A stretch of 34,894 nt of DNA from CALITV01 sp964415795 (GTDB taxonomy: Bacteria; UBP6; UBA1177; JAKLFG01), in contig CAYQBN010000020.1 of NCBI GenBank assembly GCA_964415795.1, positions 1-34,894 on the forward strand. The letters run 5' to 3'. The notes beneath the pieces are model-generated. The model saw nothing but the letters and a program-made list of their open reading frames with translations. It was not told the origin of the DNA and did not search any database. Shown one piece after another: positions 1-7,115 of the stretch (within the stretch, counting starts at the first letter, position 1; every line of letters begins with the position of its first letter). Position numbers and translations under genes: made by a program.

Positions 1-1
1 C

Positions 2-544
2 ATCGTTGAAAAGGACCTTTGTCTCGCGGTGTCCCGTGCCATCCGGACGCACCTCAATAAACGGCCGGGTAGGCGTGTCGTTCTGACGCGCGATGACGAT
101 GTGACGGTTTCTTGGGAAGATCGTGCCCGCGTCATCGAAGACGCTAATCCCGATCTGGTCGTCTCTCTCCACTTCAACACCGATATGTTCATGCTTGCCG
201 AAACGCGCGGCTTGGAGATATATTATCCCGCCGATGATTTTTCGCGTCCGCCGCAGGATGCGATATCGCTCTTCAGCCGCAACAATCGTTCGTTCGCCGT
301 CGGCAAGTTTTTGCGGGATCGCTATCTGCGGTCATCACTTTTCTCGGAGTGGAAACACGATCTCAATCTCTTCGCTCAACGCGATCTGAAGATATTTCGT
401 ATCACTGCGAATCCGATCCTCCTTTTGGAACTTGCTTACCTCACATCGCCAGACGATCGTTCCCGCATCGTCAACGGGCAGTTCCTTGCCGACATGGCAC
501 GCTTCCTTGCCGAGGCGATCTTCGAATGGGCGGCAGAGAAATGA
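2..544 (+). CDS. N-acetylmuramoyl-L-alanine amidase (Amidase_3 family), 5'-truncated by the window edge
   Basis: This is the C-terminal 180 residues of a zinc-dependent peptidoglycan amidase of the AmiA/B/C (Amidase_3) type, which cuts the bond between N-acetylmuramic acid and the stem peptide in the periplasm. The frame is open to the window edge and begins in the middle of the domain. The Glu of an EKD motif (visible residue 3) fits the second zinc ligand. An LTRDDD strand follows, then VSLHFN, whose His (visible residue 57) fits the third ligand. LLLELAYLTS near the end carries the expected catalytic Glu (visible residue 143). The first zinc-binding His and any signal peptide lie upstream of the window. 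A GTG at 29 could be read as a start, but it would cut the fold, so I treat the gene as partial. The exporter gene follows after 76 bases on the same strand. Family assignment is firm; the exact paralogue is not determined. Confidence 0.9.
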   Translation: MVEKDLCLAVSRAIRTHLNKRPGRRVVLTRDDDVTVSWEDRARVIEDANPDLVVSLHFNTDMFMLAETRGLEIYYPADDFSRPPQDAISLFSRNNRSFAVGKFLRDRYLRSSLFSEWKHDLNLFAQRDLKIFRITANPILLLELAYLTSPDDRSRIVNGQFLADMARFLAEAIFEWAAEK

Positions 545-620
545 CCGTACTGCGACTGCGTCCCCTTTTTTCCGTCCGGACAGGTCGGTCCTTTATTGGG
601 AATGTAAGTGATGGTAAAAG

Positions 621-2879
621 ATGGTAGGGTTATCTGATTTCGTTATGAAACATCGCTGGGCGATCATCGTTGCCCATATCGTCGTGACGATGGCGTTCCT
701 CCTTCCCCTCAAAAATGCCGCCGTCGACCCCGATGTTCAGAACATGTTGCCCGCCGACATGAAGGAGCGTCTTGACCTTGAACGGATAGAGGATCTTTTT
801 GGTGGCAGTGACATTGCTCTTGTCATCTTGGAGGCCGAGGACATCCTTGATGAGAAAACGCTCGACCGTGCCTCGAAGATCGCGGAAGCATTCCGGGCGA
901 TCCCCGGCGTCGACCGCGTGAGTACGCTTCCCAATATCGGGCATGATGCGTTTGCCGACGAGGAACCAACGCCTGAGCAAAAGAGGGAGAAACGCGAGGC
1001 GGCGCGCGAGGCGATCCGCAGCAACGATCTCGTGTACGGGTCACTCGTTTCTCGTGATTTCCGCTACTTGGCGATCGTGGTGAAACTGTCCGCTCAAAGC
1101 GCGGAGACCCTGCGCATCACCCGAGACATCCGCCGGACGGTTTCTTCGGTACCTGGTCCCGAACGGGTACTGTTCGGCGGTCTTCCTTTCGTCAAAGAAC
1201 GCATCTCGGAAGATGTGCCAAAGGACATGCTCTTTTTCCTTCCCGTCGGCATCTTCGTGATGATGCTCTTTTTGTTTCTCTCGTTCCGCCAGTGGCGCGG
1301 CGTGTTCTTACCCTTTTCCATCGTGGCGATGTCCATGGCGGTAAGCATGGGGCTTATTCCGCTTCTCGGGTGGAAGATCCAGACGGTCACCATGATCTTG
1401 CCGGTCATCATGATAGCCGTGGCGAATAACTATGCGGTGCATCTCGTCAGCCGCTATCAGCAGGATAACCGAGATGATTGTTCTCTTTCGGGGATGGAAC
1501 TGGCGCGACGCGGTATCATGAGCCTTGGAGCCCCGGTCATCGCTACCGGCGTCACGACCATCGGCGGGTTCATGTCTATTCTCACGCATCGTCTGGTGCC
1601 GGCAAAACAGCTCGGTATCCTTGCTTCTATCGGAGTAACCTTCGCACTTACTGCCAGCCTTCTTTTCGTGCCGGCGGTCCTCTCGCTCCTTCCGCGACCA
1701 AAACCGCTTATCACTGCCGATATCACCAAGCGTCCGCGCCTTGAACGGGCTCTTTATCAAGTTGCCTATGCCGTATCCAAGAGCCCGCGTCTCATCCTTG
1801 GCCTCACTCTCGCAGCTGCGCTGGCAGCGGGATGGTTCGTTCCGCGACTGACCGCAGAATCGAACCTCGTACGCTATTATCCCGCGGGGTCCGAGGTCGC
1901 CGAATCGTCGGCGGTGGTCAACAGCCAATTCGGAGGCGGGCAGATAGTCAATGTGATCGTCAAGGGCGACATCAAGGAGCCGGCGATGCTCCGTGCTATC
2001 GAGTCGTTCGAGGACGAGATAGTGAAAATGCCCGAGGTGGGGCGTACGACCTCGATCGCGCGGCTTGTCAGGCTCATATCCCGCAATGCCCATCGGCCGG
2101 GTGAGCCGGGATACGATGCTATCCCCGATACCCGTGGCGCAGTGGATTTCTATCTTTCCGAGTACACAAAGATGGGAGATCCGGATGAGCTTGCCCACCT
2201 TGTCGACAGGAGCTTCACCCATGCCCAGATCATGGTGCAGATAAACGACGAGGGGAGTGGATCGATCAAGAAGGTCGTTGCACGAGTGAACGAGCTTACT
2301 GCGCATGATCCGCGATTCGTTCTCGTGGGAGGGTCGGGCTACATCTTCGCCGCACTCATGGAGGAGGTGGCGCGCGGTCAGGTAACCTCGCTCGTTCTGT
2401 CGGTTGTCATCGTCGCGTTTTTGGTCATGCTTCTCTTTCGCTCATTTGTAGCTGGACTCGTTGCGGCAATACCGCTGGCGCTCGCCCTCGTGTTCCTGTT
2501 CGGCATCATGGGTGCTACCGGCATACCGCTCGATATAGCCACCGCGATGCTTTCTTCTATCATGATCGGTATCGGGGTGGACTATACCATCCATTTCCTC
2601 TGGCGCTACCGTGAAGAGTTGGCGCTGGGGAAGCCGCCCGAAAAGGCGGTTCGCAAGACGCTCCGGACGACGGGGCGGGGCATTATTTTCAACGCCGTTT
2701 CGGTCATGGTCGGCTTTTCGGTGCTGCTTTTCTCAGTATTCATGCCGATAAAGTTCTTCGGTCTTCTCATCATTCTCGCTATATCCACCTGCCTCGCGGG
2801 AGCACTTTTTATCATGCCTGCCTACTGTATGGTGTTCCGTCCGCGATTCCTTGAGAAGAGGCGCCTAAACTCGGTGTGA
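621..2879 (+). CDS. RND superfamily exporter (MMPL/HAE3-like membrane protein)
   Basis: A 752-residue polytopic membrane protein of the RND superfamily, closest in layout to the MMPL/HAE3 group, which moves lipids or hydrophobic compounds using the proton gradient. The chain is two repeats. Each has one N-terminal membrane helix (about 12-30 and 390-408), a periplasmic domain of roughly 170 residues, and a cluster of five hydrophobic helices (about 203-357 and 585-740). Each cluster holds the family motif: VANNYAVHLVSRY near 267-279 and GVDYTIHFLWRY in the second half. The first copy has Asn-Asn where the second has Val-Asp, so the putative proton-relay residue is kept only in repeat two. The start is uncertain: the ATG at 621 has no strong ribosome site, and the ATG at 645 is an alternative. 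No membrane-fusion or outer-membrane partner is adjacent. Substrate unknown. Confidence 0.9.
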   Translation: MVGLSDFVMKHRWAIIVAHIVVTMAFLLPLKNAAVDPDVQNMLPADMKERLDLERIEDLFGGSDIALVILEAEDILDEKTLDRASKIAEAFRAIPGVDRVSTLPNIGHDAFADEEPTPEQKREKREAAREAIRSNDLVYGSLVSRDFRYLAIVVKLSAQSAETLRITRDIRRTVSSVPGPERVLFGGLPFVKERISEDVPKDMLFFLPVGIFVMMLFLFLSFRQWRGVFLPFSIVAMSMAVSMGLIPLLGWKIQTVTMILPVIMIAVANNYAVHLVSRYQQDNRDDCSLSGMELARRGIMSLGAPVIATGVTTIGGFMSILTHRLVPAKQLGILASIGVTFALTASLLFVPAVLSLLPRPKPLITADITKRPRLERALYQVAYAVSKSPRLILGLTLAAALAAGWFVPRLTAESNLVRYYPAGSEVAESSAVVNSQFGGGQIVNVIVKGDIKEPAMLRAIESFEDEIVKMPEVGRTTSIARLVRLISRNAHRPGEPGYDAIPDTRGAVDFYLSEYTKMGDPDELAHLVDRSFTHAQIMVQINDEGSGSIKKVVARVNELTAHDPRFVLVGGSGYIFAALMEEVARGQVTSLVLSVVIVAFLVMLLFRSFVAGLVAAIPLALALVFLFGIMGATGIPLDIATAMLSSIMIGIGVDYTIHFLWRYREELALGKPPEKAVRKTLRTTGRGIIFNAVSVMVGFSVLLFSVFMPIKFFGLLIILAISTCLAGALFIMPAYCMVFRPRFLEKRRLNSV

Positions 2880-2891
2880 TTCTGTTGTCAA

Positions 2892-3701
2892 TCAGAACTC
2901 TTCGGCGTTTATCAGTCTCGCGAGGTGATCGCCCATGCGGCGATCGTCGGCGATGAACACATAGTTTCCTTCTTTCCCCTCCCAGAAGAGCATATCCTTG
3001 CCATTGCGCGAAAGGCGTTGTGCGCGGCAGGTGAGATCGGGAACGCAGGCCCCGTTCGCAAAGATGCTCTTGAGCTCCCGATGAGGTCGTGTGACGAGTA
3101 GGGTGCCTTTCCCGTGGGGGCCGGTGATCTTCATGGAAGCGACCGGTTGAGGGCCGAGGTGGGAAAAACGTGCCTTGACGACCGGTTGTTCTTTGACGAA
3201 GCGGGGCAAGTGCGCACGAGGCAGGTCGAGGTTTTTACGAAGGGCCGACTCGATGTCATCGCTTCCAAGGAATTCGTCGGGAAGCTTCGATTCGTGAACC
3301 TGCATGATCTCGGCGATGAGCAGATCGTTCCGATGATCGAGAGCTGTGAGGTAGGCATAGAGCGCCGATACGAAGAGGACGGTGCCGATGGTAACACCGG
3401 CAAGAAGAAGGGCGGGACGCGGTAGAATATCGAACAGCGATCTCGGTGACAGACGATGTGGTTTCGACGATTCCTGAATGAGGTTCTCGAAGGCGAGTCG
3501 TTCTGCGGAAGAAAGGCGTTCCTTCTGGGCGGTCGTGCGCATGAGCTCCTTGAGACGATGAATCTTTTCGTAATAACTTCGGCAAGCGGAACAGTGTTTG
3601 ATATGATTGGCAATCTCAGAACCTTCTGCGTACGAAAGTTCTCCGTCAACATACTGCTCGATAAAGAGACGGTTGTCGTCACATGGCCGATCGCCGCTCA
3701 T
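2892..3701 (-). CDS. Membrane-anchored anti-sigma factor with zinc-finger (ZAS) domain
   Basis: A 269-residue single-pass membrane protein that should hold the neighbouring ECF sigma factor inactive. The N-terminal 50 residues carry an anti-sigma zinc-finger signature, H33-x3-C37-x2-C40, in the segment NHIKHCSACR. One membrane helix lies at about 96-119, followed by an extracytoplasmic domain of about 150 residues that I do not recognise. That domain has two cysteines, C219 and C225, which could form a disulphide. The ATG at 3701 has a good AAGGAG site seven bases upstream, inside the last codons of the sigma gene. The two genes overlap by 23 bases, which suggests translational coupling. The gene is convergent with the RND exporter gene, 12 bases away. 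Anti-sigma identity rests on the motif, topology and operon partner; the signal sensed is unknown. Confidence 0.88.
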   Translation of the reverse strand: MSGDRPCDDNRLFIEQYVDGELSYAEGSEIANHIKHCSACRSYYEKIHRLKELMRTTAQKERLSSAERLAFENLIQESSKPHRLSPRSLFDILPRPALLLAGVTIGTVLFVSALYAYLTALDHRNDLLIAEIMQVHESKLPDEFLGSDDIESALRKNLDLPRAHLPRFVKEQPVVKARFSHLGPQPVASMKITGPHGKGTLLVTRPHRELKSIFANGACVPDLTCRAQRLSRNGKDMLFWEGKEGNYVFIADDRRMGDHLARLINAEEF

Positions 3702-4290
3702 GACGGTTCTCCTTTTTCAAAAAAGGAATAATGCGCAACTCCGCTGCGGCGGAGGAAAGATGTTCCTGAAGCGCCGTGCGGCCGCGGTGGAGACGCGACA
3801 TGACGGTGCCGATGGGAATGGCGAGCCGCTTCGCTGTCTCCTCATAGGAGAGGCCTTCGACATCCACACAGTAGCACACCTCCTGCTGTTCCGGGGGGAG
3901 TTCGGCGAACGCGGCAAGGAGTCGGTCGCGGAGGATCGGATCGTCGGATTCGTTACCGCCGATCCGGTTGTCGAAGACCTGTGATTCTTCGTCCACGAGA
4001 TCGGAAAAGGTCGTTTCGCGGGAGGTCGCCCGTTTGGCAACGAGATTTATCCAATTGTTACGAAGAACGCGAAAGATCCATGAACGGAACGATTCGCGTT
4101 CTTCATAGACCGGTCCTTTCTTGGCGAGAAGATGCACGATCGTGTCTTGCATGAGATCGAGCGCCCAGTCGCGTCGCCCGGTGATAAAAAGACTATAGCT
4201 GAATATGAGGTCGAGGTTGAGCGTCAGTAGATCTTTCAATCCTTTATCGGTCCGCACGGTTCTTCTCGTTTTTTCGAACGAATTCATCAT
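3679..4290 (-). CDS. ECF-type RNA polymerase sigma factor
   Basis: A 203-residue extracytoplasmic-function sigma factor that directs RNA polymerase to a small regulon when released by its anti-sigma partner. Region 2 lies at about 23-88, with the core-binding and -10 recognition segment ending in SWIFRVLRNNWINLVAKR. Region 4 lies at about 124-180, with LPPEQQEV and the helix-turn-helix SYEETAKRLAIPIGTVMSRLHRGR that reads the -35 element. A variable acidic linker (about 95-122) separates them, and there is no region 1.1 or 3, as is usual for group 4. Two consecutive ATG codons (4290 and 4287) could start it; neither has a strong ribosome site. A weak vegetative-type promoter (TTGACG at 4334-4339, TATTTC at 4313-4318, reverse strand, spacer 15) lies upstream. 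I saw no obvious autoregulatory ECF promoter. Subgroup and regulon are not assignable. Confidence 0.93.
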   Translation of the reverse strand: MMNSFEKTRRTVRTDKGLKDLLTLNLDLIFSYSLFITGRRDWALDLMQDTIVHLLAKKGPVYEERESFRSWIFRVLRNNWINLVAKRATSRETTFSDLVDEESQVFDNRIGGNESDDPILRDRLLAAFAELPPEQQEVCYCVDVEGLSYEETAKRLAIPIGTVMSRLHRGRTALQEHLSSAAAELRIIPFLKKENRHERRSAM

Positions 4291-4350
4291 ATTCGAACAG
4301 TCGCGAGAGAAGAAATATTCCCTTTTGGGCGGGCGTCAAGGTGAAAAATA

Positions 4351-4378
4351 TGGAAGTCGCTCATCGAATCGCTATAAT
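4351..4378 (+). promoter_or_regulatory. Probable sigma-70-type promoter of the phosphomannomutase-glgC operon
   Basis: A perfect TATAAT at 4373-4378 is preceded, with a 16-base spacer, by a poor -35 match TGGAAG (4351-4356). The predicted start near 4385 gives a short leader of about 28 bases carrying the ribosome site GGAGGAG (4403-4409) for the gene at 4413. The -10 is convincing and the -35 is not. Confidence 0.45.
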
Positions 4379-4412
4379 CGTTTTTGTATGAGGAACATGC
4401 TCGGAGGAGACT

Positions 4413-5789
4413 ATGCAGGTAAATCGTACCATTTTTCGGCAGTATGATGTGCGCGGTATCGTCGGACAAGATCTTACCGATGAATTCGCCTATACCCTCG
4501 CCCGAGGCACCGCGAGCTTCTTCAGAAAAAAGAATCCGTCACTTACCACGGTAAGCATAGGCCACGATGCCCGACTTTCGTCTCCCGGTTTCGCAAAAGC
4601 ATTGATCCGTGGTTTCAATGATTCCGGGATCGACACTATCTTCATGGGCATGATCCCGACGGGTCTTTCCTATTTCTCGCTTTTCACCCTTCCCGTTCAG
4701 GGTGGCGTAATGATAACCGGATCGCATAACCCGCCGAAGTACAACGGTTTCAAAATAAACCTTGGCGATCTTCCGGTGTACGGAGACGAGATCCAAGAGA
4801 TCGCCAGCATCATCGAAAAAGAGGATTTTCTTGCTTCGATAAAGAAGGGGAACAATCGGGATTATAACATCATTCCCGATTTCGAGGCGTATGTCCTCAA
4901 GAATATACACATCAAGAATCCTGAACGGCTTAAGGTCGTCGTCGATGCCGGGAACGGGGTTGGTGGGTTCGTCGCGGTGCCGATCCTCCGGAAGATGGGG
5001 ATACAGGTCATTTCGCTATATGAACAGCCCGATGGCAATTTCCCGAACCATCATCCCGACCCTACTGTGGTCGAATATATTCAAGACCTTATTGCGACGG
5101 TAAAGAAGGAAAAGGCACATCTTGGTATCGGGTTCGACGGCGATGCCGATCGTCTCGGCGTCATCGACAGAAATGGCGAGGTCATTTGGGGAGATCAGAT
5201 ACTTACCATCTTTGCGCGGGCGGTCCTCAAGGAGGTTCCGGGTGCGACGATCGTTGGCGAGGTCAAGTGCAGTAAGACGCTCTACGACGACATCAGGGCT
5301 CGCGGCGGAAAAGGCATCATGTGGAAGGCGGGGCACTCGCTCATCAAGGCGAAGATGAAGGAGGTCGGTGCGGCGCTCGGTGGCGAGATGAGCGGTCACA
5401 TCTTCTTCAAGCACCGTTTCTTCGGGTATGATTGCGCCATCTACAGCATGTTCCGATTCCTTGAGATACTCGCCGAGCGCGACGATCTCGATGCGCGGCG
5501 TCTTCTTGACGGGATCCCGCGAATGGTAAGTACGCCGGAGATCCGTTTCGAGGTGGACGAGGAGAAGAAGTTCCCTTCGGTGGCGAAGACGGTGGCTTAT
5601 TTCAAATCGCAGGGATACGATGTCAACGACATAGACGGTGCCCGTATCACCTTCGCCGATGGTTGGGGCCTGTTGCGTCCCTCCAATACCCAAAATGTCA
5701 TCGTGATGCGATTCGAGGCAGAGAGTGAGCGGCGCCTTGAGGAGATACGGTCGCTCATTGAAGGAAAGGTGCGAGATTACCTCAAGTAG
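4413..5789 (+). CDS. Phosphomannomutase/phosphoglucomutase
   Basis: A 458-residue alpha-D-phosphohexomutase that interconverts the 6- and 1-phosphates of glucose or mannose through a phosphoserine intermediate. All key motifs of the AlgC/ManB type are present: the entry motif YDVRG (11-15), the phosphoserine loop TGSHNPP with S104, the Mg-binding loop DGDADR (D242, D244, D246), and the sugar-specificity loop GEMSGH (324-329), which in this family accepts both glucose and mannose. The C-terminal phosphate-binding segment has RPSNTQ. The ATG at 4413 has a strong GGAGGAG site. glgC follows after 31 bases on the same strand, so in context the enzyme probably supplies glucose-1-phosphate for ADP-glucose synthesis, and possibly mannose-1-phosphate for surface sugars. 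Family is certain; preferred substrate is inferred. Confidence 0.95.
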   Translation: MQVNRTIFRQYDVRGIVGQDLTDEFAYTLARGTASFFRKKNPSLTTVSIGHDARLSSPGFAKALIRGFNDSGIDTIFMGMIPTGLSYFSLFTLPVQGGVMITGSHNPPKYNGFKINLGDLPVYGDEIQEIASIIEKEDFLASIKKGNNRDYNIIPDFEAYVLKNIHIKNPERLKVVVDAGNGVGGFVAVPILRKMGIQVISLYEQPDGNFPNHHPDPTVVEYIQDLIATVKKEKAHLGIGFDGDADRLGVIDRNGEVIWGDQILTIFARAVLKEVPGATIVGEVKCSKTLYDDIRARGGKGIMWKAGHSLIKAKMKEVGAALGGEMSGHIFFKHRFFGYDCAIYSMFRFLEILAERDDLDARRLLDGIPRMVSTPEIRFEVDEEKKFPSVAKTVAYFKSQGYDVNDIDGARITFADGWGLLRPSNTQNVIVMRFEAESERRLEEIRSLIEGKVRDYLK

Positions 5790-5820
5790 GTTCCCTGAAA
5801 AGAAACAAGGGGAGTGAACC

Positions 5821-7059
5821 ATGTCAAAGACCTTGGTCATGATCTTGGCAGGCGGGCAGGGTACCCGTCTTATGCCGCTCACGGCGGAACGAGCGAAACC
5901 GGCGGTCCCGTTCGGTGGTATCTACCGTATCATAGACTTCGTGCTGTCGAATTTCGTCAACAGCGGTTATATGCAGATAAAGGTGCTCACGCAGTTCATG
6001 TCGAACTCTCTCAATCAGCACATCGCGCGGCACTGGGGGCTCTCGATGCAGTTCAATCAGTATGTCGAGACGGTGCCGGCGCAGCAGCGGACCGGAGACA
6101 ACTGGTATCTTGGCTCCGCTGATGCTGTGTACCAGAATCTCAACATTCTCCGTGACGAGGCTCCCGAACATGTCTTTGTCTTCAGTGGCGATCATATCTA
6201 CAAAATGGATGTCACCCAGATGTTTTCCTTCCATTTGCAGAAGGATGCCGACATGACGATTGCCGCTATCCCGGTGCCCGTTAAAGAGGCGTCGCAGTTC
6301 GGAGTCATCGAGGTTGACGGTGATTGGCGGATGATCGGCTTCGAGGAGAAACCGAAAAATCCCAAGAGTATTCCCGGAAATCCTGACTTGGCTTTGGCGA
6401 GCATGGGAAACTATATCTTCAAGACAGGGGTGCTCGCGAAGGCGGTGATGGAGGATGCGGAAAATAAGGAGAGTGCCCACGACTTCGGCAAGAATGTCAT
6501 ACCCGCGCTCTATCCCCATAAGCGGGTGTATGTGTACGACTACCTTTCCAACAAGATAAAATTGCCAGACAGCGACCAGTACGAGAAGCCCTACTGGCGC
6601 GATGTCGGTACCTTGTGGAGCTACTGGGAAAGCCACATGGAGCTGGTTTCGGTAAGCCCCGCCATCAATCTCTATAACCGGAACTGGCCGATTTTCGGTT
6701 TTCCTGATGTCAATATGCCGCCTGCAAAATTCGTTTTTGCCGACGAAAAGAACAAACGCGTGGGTCTTGCCACCGATTCTCTTGTTTCGGTCGGCTGTAT
6801 CATCTCGGGCGGCCGGATAGATCGGAGCGTTCTCTCGCCGGGGGTGCGCATCAACTCCTATGCGCTCGTAGAGAACAGCATCATTCTCAACAATTCGAAT
6901 ATCGGTCGGTATTGTCGTATCCGTAATGCCATCATAGACAAGAATGTCGTCGTTCCCCCAGATACCGAGATCGGTTATGACCTCGAGCACGACCGTTCGC
7001 GTGGGTTCACGGTCAGCAATGAGGGGGTCGTGGTAGTGCCGAAAGGGTATAAGTTCTGA
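5821..7059 (+). CDS. glgC: Glucose-1-phosphate adenylyltransferase (ADP-glucose pyrophosphorylase)
   Basis: A 412-residue cytoplasmic enzyme that makes ADP-glucose and pyrophosphate from ATP and glucose-1-phosphate, the committed step of bacterial glycogen synthesis. The N-terminal nucleotidyltransferase domain has the signature GGQGTRLMPLT, then KPAVPFGGIYRIIDF, GSADAVYQN and the metal-site strand FSGDHIYKMD. KNVIP and EKPYWRDVGT follow, as in GlgC proteins. The C-terminal third (about 310-405) is a left-handed beta-helix of hexapeptide-like repeats (for example RIDRSVLSPGVRI, NSIILNNSNIGRY), where allosteric effectors usually bind. Length matches the family. The ATG at 5821 has an AGGGGAG ribosome site. 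It sits 31 bases behind the phosphohexomutase gene and probably shares its promoter. No glycogen synthase or branching enzyme lies in the window. Its stop codon touches the palindromic repeat at 7059-7115. Confidence 0.96.
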   Translation: MSKTLVMILAGGQGTRLMPLTAERAKPAVPFGGIYRIIDFVLSNFVNSGYMQIKVLTQFMSNSLNQHIARHWGLSMQFNQYVETVPAQQRTGDNWYLGSADAVYQNLNILRDEAPEHVFVFSGDHIYKMDVTQMFSFHLQKDADMTIAAIPVPVKEASQFGVIEVDGDWRMIGFEEKPKNPKSIPGNPDLALASMGNYIFKTGVLAKAVMEDAENKESAHDFGKNVIPALYPHKRVYVYDYLSNKIKLPDSDQYEKPYWRDVGTLWSYWESHMELVSVSPAINLYNRNWPIFGFPDVNMPPAKFVFADEKNKRVGLATDSLVSVGCIISGGRIDRSVLSPGVRINSYALVENSIILNNSNIGRYCRIRNAIIDKNVVVPPDTEIGYDLEHDRSRGFTVSNEGVVVVPKGYKF

Positions 7060-7115
7060 ACTTACCCCTCGCCTCTCTCTTGGCAAGAGAGGGGTGGCTG
7101 TAGTGAGGGTGAGTT
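7059..7115. repeat. Palindromic repeat element (REP/MITE-like) between convergent genes
   Basis: This 57-base element is a nested inverted repeat. The outer arms 7059-7072 and 7102-7115 are 14 bases each and match imperfectly (AACTTACCCCTCGC against AACTCACCCTCACT, reading the right arm as its complement). Inside is a hairpin with arms 7072-7079 and 7087-7094, CCTCTCTC against GAGAGGGG, with one G-T pair and loop TTGGCAA. It fills the whole gap between the stop codons of glgC and the peptidase gene, and the right arm includes part of the peptidase stop codon. The shape is typical of dispersed palindromic intergenic repeats. It may serve as a bidirectional terminator, although neither side has a T-run. 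Whether it is repeated elsewhere cannot be seen here. Confidence 0.6.

Noticed and set aside
1308..2306. A 332-codon open frame on the minus strand opposite the RND exporter
   Set aside because: Rich in His, Arg and Asp without any hydrophobic core pattern; a shadow of the membrane protein gene.
2876..2894. TGATT/AATCA inverted repeat between the RND gene and the anti-sigma gene as a terminator
   Set aside because: Only a 5-base AT-rich stem with a long loop and no T-run.
5824..7086. A 420-codon open frame opposite glgC
   Set aside because: Mirror of a certain glgC gene; no motifs and no ribosome site.
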